Below are positions 5,917 to 7,893 of a stretch of DNA of 7,893 bases, piece by piece. Made by a program: the position numbers and the translations under genes. Origin of the DNA: Oscillospiraceae bacterium (lineage in GTDB: Bacteria > Bacillota > Clostridia > Oscillospirales > Oscillospiraceae); NCBI GenBank assembly GCA_016293265.1, contig JAEDEN010000073.1, positions 1 through 7,893 of the forward strand, in the 5' to 3' direction. Below the pieces are notes generated by a model that saw nothing but the letters and a program-made list of their open reading frames with translations, ran no database searches and was not told the origin of the DNA. The stretch's first letter is position 1, and every line of letters starts with the position of its first letter.

Positions 5917-6801
5917 TTGAAAAAGAGAAACGCTTTAAAAACGGCGGAGCCCTATCTTTGGATCGCCCCCAGTGTAATCCTGATGTGCATCTTCATCATC
6001 GTCCCCATTTTCTTCGTTTTCCGTATGGCCTTCAGTAAGGTCACCAAGGCGGGCCAAATCAAGGGCTTCTGCGGCTTTGATAACTTTACCAAGGTCCTGG
6101 GGGGAAGCACCTTCTCCGGTGTTCTGTGGAACACGCTGTTGTGGACTGTCCTGGTGGTGGGCCTGTCCACGCTGCTGGGCTTCATCCTGGCTCTGCTGCT
6201 GAACAACCAGTTCCGCGGCCGCAAGATTGCCCGCGCCATCGTGGTCTTCCCCTGGGCCACCACGCTGGTCATTCAGGCCAGTGCCTGGAAGTTCATGATC
6301 AACACGGACTACGGCACGCTGAACACCCTGCTGCTGAAGCTGGGCATCATTGACAAGGCTGTCAACTGGACGGCTACTCCCCAGGCCTACTTTGCCTGGG
6401 AGATCGCCTGCGGCATCTTCGTTACCATCCCCTTTGTCTGCTTTACGGCCCTCTCCGGTCTCCAGAGCATCGACGCCAGCTACTATGAGGCCGCCACTGT
6501 GGACGGCGCCAATTACTGGCAGAAGCTCTTCAACATCACCCTTCCCCTGGTCAAGCCCAGCCTGACCGTTGCAACGGTACTGAACATCATCTACGTGTTC
6601 AACTCCTTCCCCATCGTCTGGACCATGACCAAGGGCGACCCCGCAAGCAAGACCGACGTGTTGGTCACATACCTCTATAAACTGGCCTTCTATAACGGCA
6701 AACAGGGTGAAGCCGCAGCCGTGTCCGTCATTGGCTTCTGCATCCTGTTGGTCTGCGCCAGCATTTATATGGTCAACACCTTGAAGAAAGGAGACAACTG
6801 A
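5917..6801 (+). CDS. Sugar ABC transporter permease, MalF/UgpA type
   Basis: This 294-residue membrane protein is one of the two transmembrane subunits of the importer. Hydrophobic segments lie at roughly 14-38, 70-97, 105-127, 158-180, 213-236 and 265-287, giving the six helices usual for this class. A basic KKRNALKTAEPYLWIAP start before helix 1 is typical of MalF/UgpA-like permeases without the long MalF periplasmic insert. The cytoplasmic EAA loop EAATVDGANYWQKLF (191-205), ending ITLPLVKP, contacts the ATPase. Translation starts at TTG with AGGAGG 7 bp upstream. The gene follows the double-hairpin spacer, so its level may be set separately from that of the binding protein. It ends 2 bp before the second permease. 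Function is clear; substrate is inferred only from context. Confidence 0.94.
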   Translation: MKKRNALKTAEPYLWIAPSVILMCIFIIVPIFFVFRMAFSKVTKAGQIKGFCGFDNFTKVLGGSTFSGVLWNTLLWTVLVVGLSTLLGFILALLLNNQFRGRKIARAIVVFPWATTLVIQASAWKFMINTDYGTLNTLLLKLGIIDKAVNWTATPQAYFAWEIACGIFVTIPFVCFTALSGLQSIDASYYEAATVDGANYWQKLFNITLPLVKPSLTVATVLNIIYVFNSFPIVWTMTKGDPASKTDVLVTYLYKLAFYNGKQGEAAAVSVIGFCILLVCASIYMVNTLKKGDN

Positions 6802-6803
6802 TT

Positions 6804-7676
6804 ATGGGCGAATCTACCATTTCTATCAGCAACACCCATCATCTGGACTTGAAAAAGGCGGTCACGCGGATTCTGCTGTACTTTGTGGTGGTCAATGTCT
6901 GCCTGCTGATCCTGTATCCCTACTTCGTCATGGTCTGCAACGCCCTCAAAAGCAACTCCGAGATCTTCGCCATGAAGGGAACGATCCTGCCCGTTGAGGC
7001 CATGTGGTCCAACTTCGCTGACATCTGGTCTCTGGCGCCCATGGGCAGGTATATGCTCAACTCCGTACTGATTGCCGGCGGCTCCACGCTGATCGCCATG
7101 GTCTGCGGCATTCCCGCCGCCTATGCCCTGGCCCGCATGAAGTTCAAGGGCCAGACCGCTTTCCTGGGCTTCATCATTGTCTCCCAGATGTTTGCTCCCG
7201 TGGTGCTGCTGATCGGCATTTACAAGGTTATGCTTACCTTGGGCCTGACCAACAGCCTTTGGGGCCTGGTCTTCATCAACGCTGCCTTCAACCAGGCCTT
7301 TACCATCTGGCTGCTGCGGGGCACCTTCCTCAGCATCTCCGAGGAGATGGAGCAGGCTGCTACCGTGGACGGCTGCAACCGCGTTCAGGCTCTGCTGAAG
7401 ATCCTGCTGCCTGTGGCAGCTCCCGGCATCGTGACCACTTTGATCTTTATTTTCATCAACGCATGGAACGAGTACACCGTGGCGCTGTGCCTGATCTCCG
7501 ATGAGACGCTCAAGCCCATCACGGTGGGTATCAACATCTTCAACGGCTACAACATGATCGAGTGGCAGTACCTGTTTGCCGCGTCCCTGTTCGCAATCGC
7601 CCCCGTCGTTATCCTCTTTATGTGCATTGAAAAGAACCTGACCAGCGGCTTGACCGCCGGCGGCGTGAAGGGCTAA
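6804..7676 (+). CDS. Sugar ABC transporter permease, MalG/UgpE type
   Basis: This 290-residue protein is the second transmembrane subunit. Hydrophobic segments appear near 22-45, 84-109, 118-142, 150-171, 205-229 and 254-276. The family hallmarks are YPYFVMVCNALKSNSEIF (38-55) with the N-terminal helix exit, NSVLIAGGSTLIAMVCGIPAAYALAR (86-111), the EAA loop EQAATVDGCNRVQALLKILLP (183-203), and WNEYTVAL (221-228), followed by the usual C-terminal hydrophobic segment and a GLTAGGVKG tail. The ATG lies 2 bp after the first permease stop, with AAGGAG 10 bp upstream, so the two are cotranscribed and probably translationally coupled. No ATP-binding subunit follows; the operon ends at the terminator at 7730. 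A shared MsmK/UgpC-type ATPase encoded elsewhere is the likely partner, as is common for CUT1 importers of Gram-positive bacteria. Confidence 0.94.
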   Translation: MGESTISISNTHHLDLKKAVTRILLYFVVVNVCLLILYPYFVMVCNALKSNSEIFAMKGTILPVEAMWSNFADIWSLAPMGRYMLNSVLIAGGSTLIAMVCGIPAAYALARMKFKGQTAFLGFIIVSQMFAPVVLLIGIYKVMLTLGLTNSLWGLVFINAAFNQAFTIWLLRGTFLSISEEMEQAATVDGCNRVQALLKILLPVAAPGIVTTLIFIFINAWNEYTVALCLISDETLKPITVGINIFNGYNMIEWQYLFAASLFAIAPVVILFMCIEKNLTSGLTAGGVKG

Positions 7677-7729
7677 CCAGGGTCAATCAACAAAAAATCC
7701 CGGTGCAGGGCAGTACGCATACAACAATG

Positions 7730-7766
7730 AATCCTCCGTATGATCACGATCATACGGAGGATTTTT
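7730..7766 (+). terminator. Strong intrinsic terminator of the importer operon
   Basis: AATCCTCCGTATGATC (7730-7745) is the exact reverse complement of 7748-7763. With a CACG tetraloop the RNA forms about 15 pairs, followed by TTTTT (7762-7766). It lies 53 bp after the second permease stop and marks the end of the operon. Confidence 0.92.
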
Positions 7767-7893
7767 GATGGTTCAAACTTGCTGGCGGCGAGGGGTAAGT
7801 CCGCAGGGGATAGCCGCTTTAGCGGCGCAGGTGGGTGTAGATAAGGTAAGATAAGTTGCGCAAATTGAAAATAGGATAAAAAAAGACATGGTT
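7767..7893. other. Non-coding tail of the window, no supported gene
   Basis: No convincing gene, RNA or promoter is visible. A short palindrome, GCCGCT/AGCGGC (7813-7826), could form a 5-bp hairpin with a TTTA loop. The last 40 bases are A-rich and may lead into an upstream region of a gene beyond the window. A 28-codon frame at 7768-7854 is discussed among the findings. Confidence 0.5.

Noticed and set aside
7856..7884. A promoter near the right end (TTGCGC followed by an A-rich tract)
   Set aside because: No -10 box occurs at an acceptable spacing and the downstream gene is not visible.
1..7893. CRISPR arrays, tRNA or rRNA genes, insertion sequences, phage genes, defence systems
   Set aside because: No repeat arrays, RNA-gene cores, transposase motifs or phage/defence proteins were seen on either strand. 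Every long plus-strand gene belongs to sugar metabolism or transport.

Overview
The window is a compact, all-plus-strand carbohydrate-utilisation region, with genes covering about 92% of it. GC content is high and codon third positions are strongly G/C. Ribosome-binding sites are strong AGGAGG types, the solute-binding protein is a lipoprotein, and one permease starts with TTG. Together these suggest a high-GC gut Firmicute of the Oscillospiraceae/Ruminococcaceae type. This is inferred from style and gene content; there is no phylogenetic marker here.

Layout. (1) Positions 2-370 hold the 3' end of a UDP-glucose 4-epimerase gene (galE). (2) Positions 414-4314 hold four closely spaced genes: nagB (glucosamine-6-phosphate deaminase), a divergent 460-residue ROK-family protein, a small cytosolic protein of the carbohydrate-binding family 9-like type, and nagA (N-acetylglucosamine-6-phosphate deacetylase). 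(3) An AT-rich gap (4315-4486) carries a perfect-consensus vegetative promoter followed by an 8-3-8 inverted repeat that looks like an operator or leader hairpin. (4) Positions 4487-7676 encode a CUT1-type sugar ABC importer: a lipoprotein binding protein and two permeases. The binding-protein and permease genes are separated by 152 bp holding a terminator-like hairpin and then a very long perfect hairpin. (5) A strong intrinsic terminator (7730-7766) closes the operon. The last ~125 bases hold no gene I can support.

How the parts fit. An ABC importer delivers unphosphorylated sugar, so a cytosolic kinase is needed before NagA and NagB can act. The ROK protein sits where that kinase would be. 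The inferred route is uptake of an N-acetylated amino sugar or a GlcNAc-containing oligosaccharide, phosphorylation by the ROK protein, deacetylation by NagA, and deamination/isomerisation by NagB to fructose-6-phosphate. galE could handle galactose if the transported sugar also contains it, but it may belong to another unit. No importer ATPase is present, so the permeases probably use one encoded elsewhere.

This is a recognisable pathway type, not a clearly new system. The parts most worth a second look are the atypical ROK protein, the embedded CBM9-like protein, the promoter/operator region at 4331-4453, and the double-hairpin spacer at 5807-5898.
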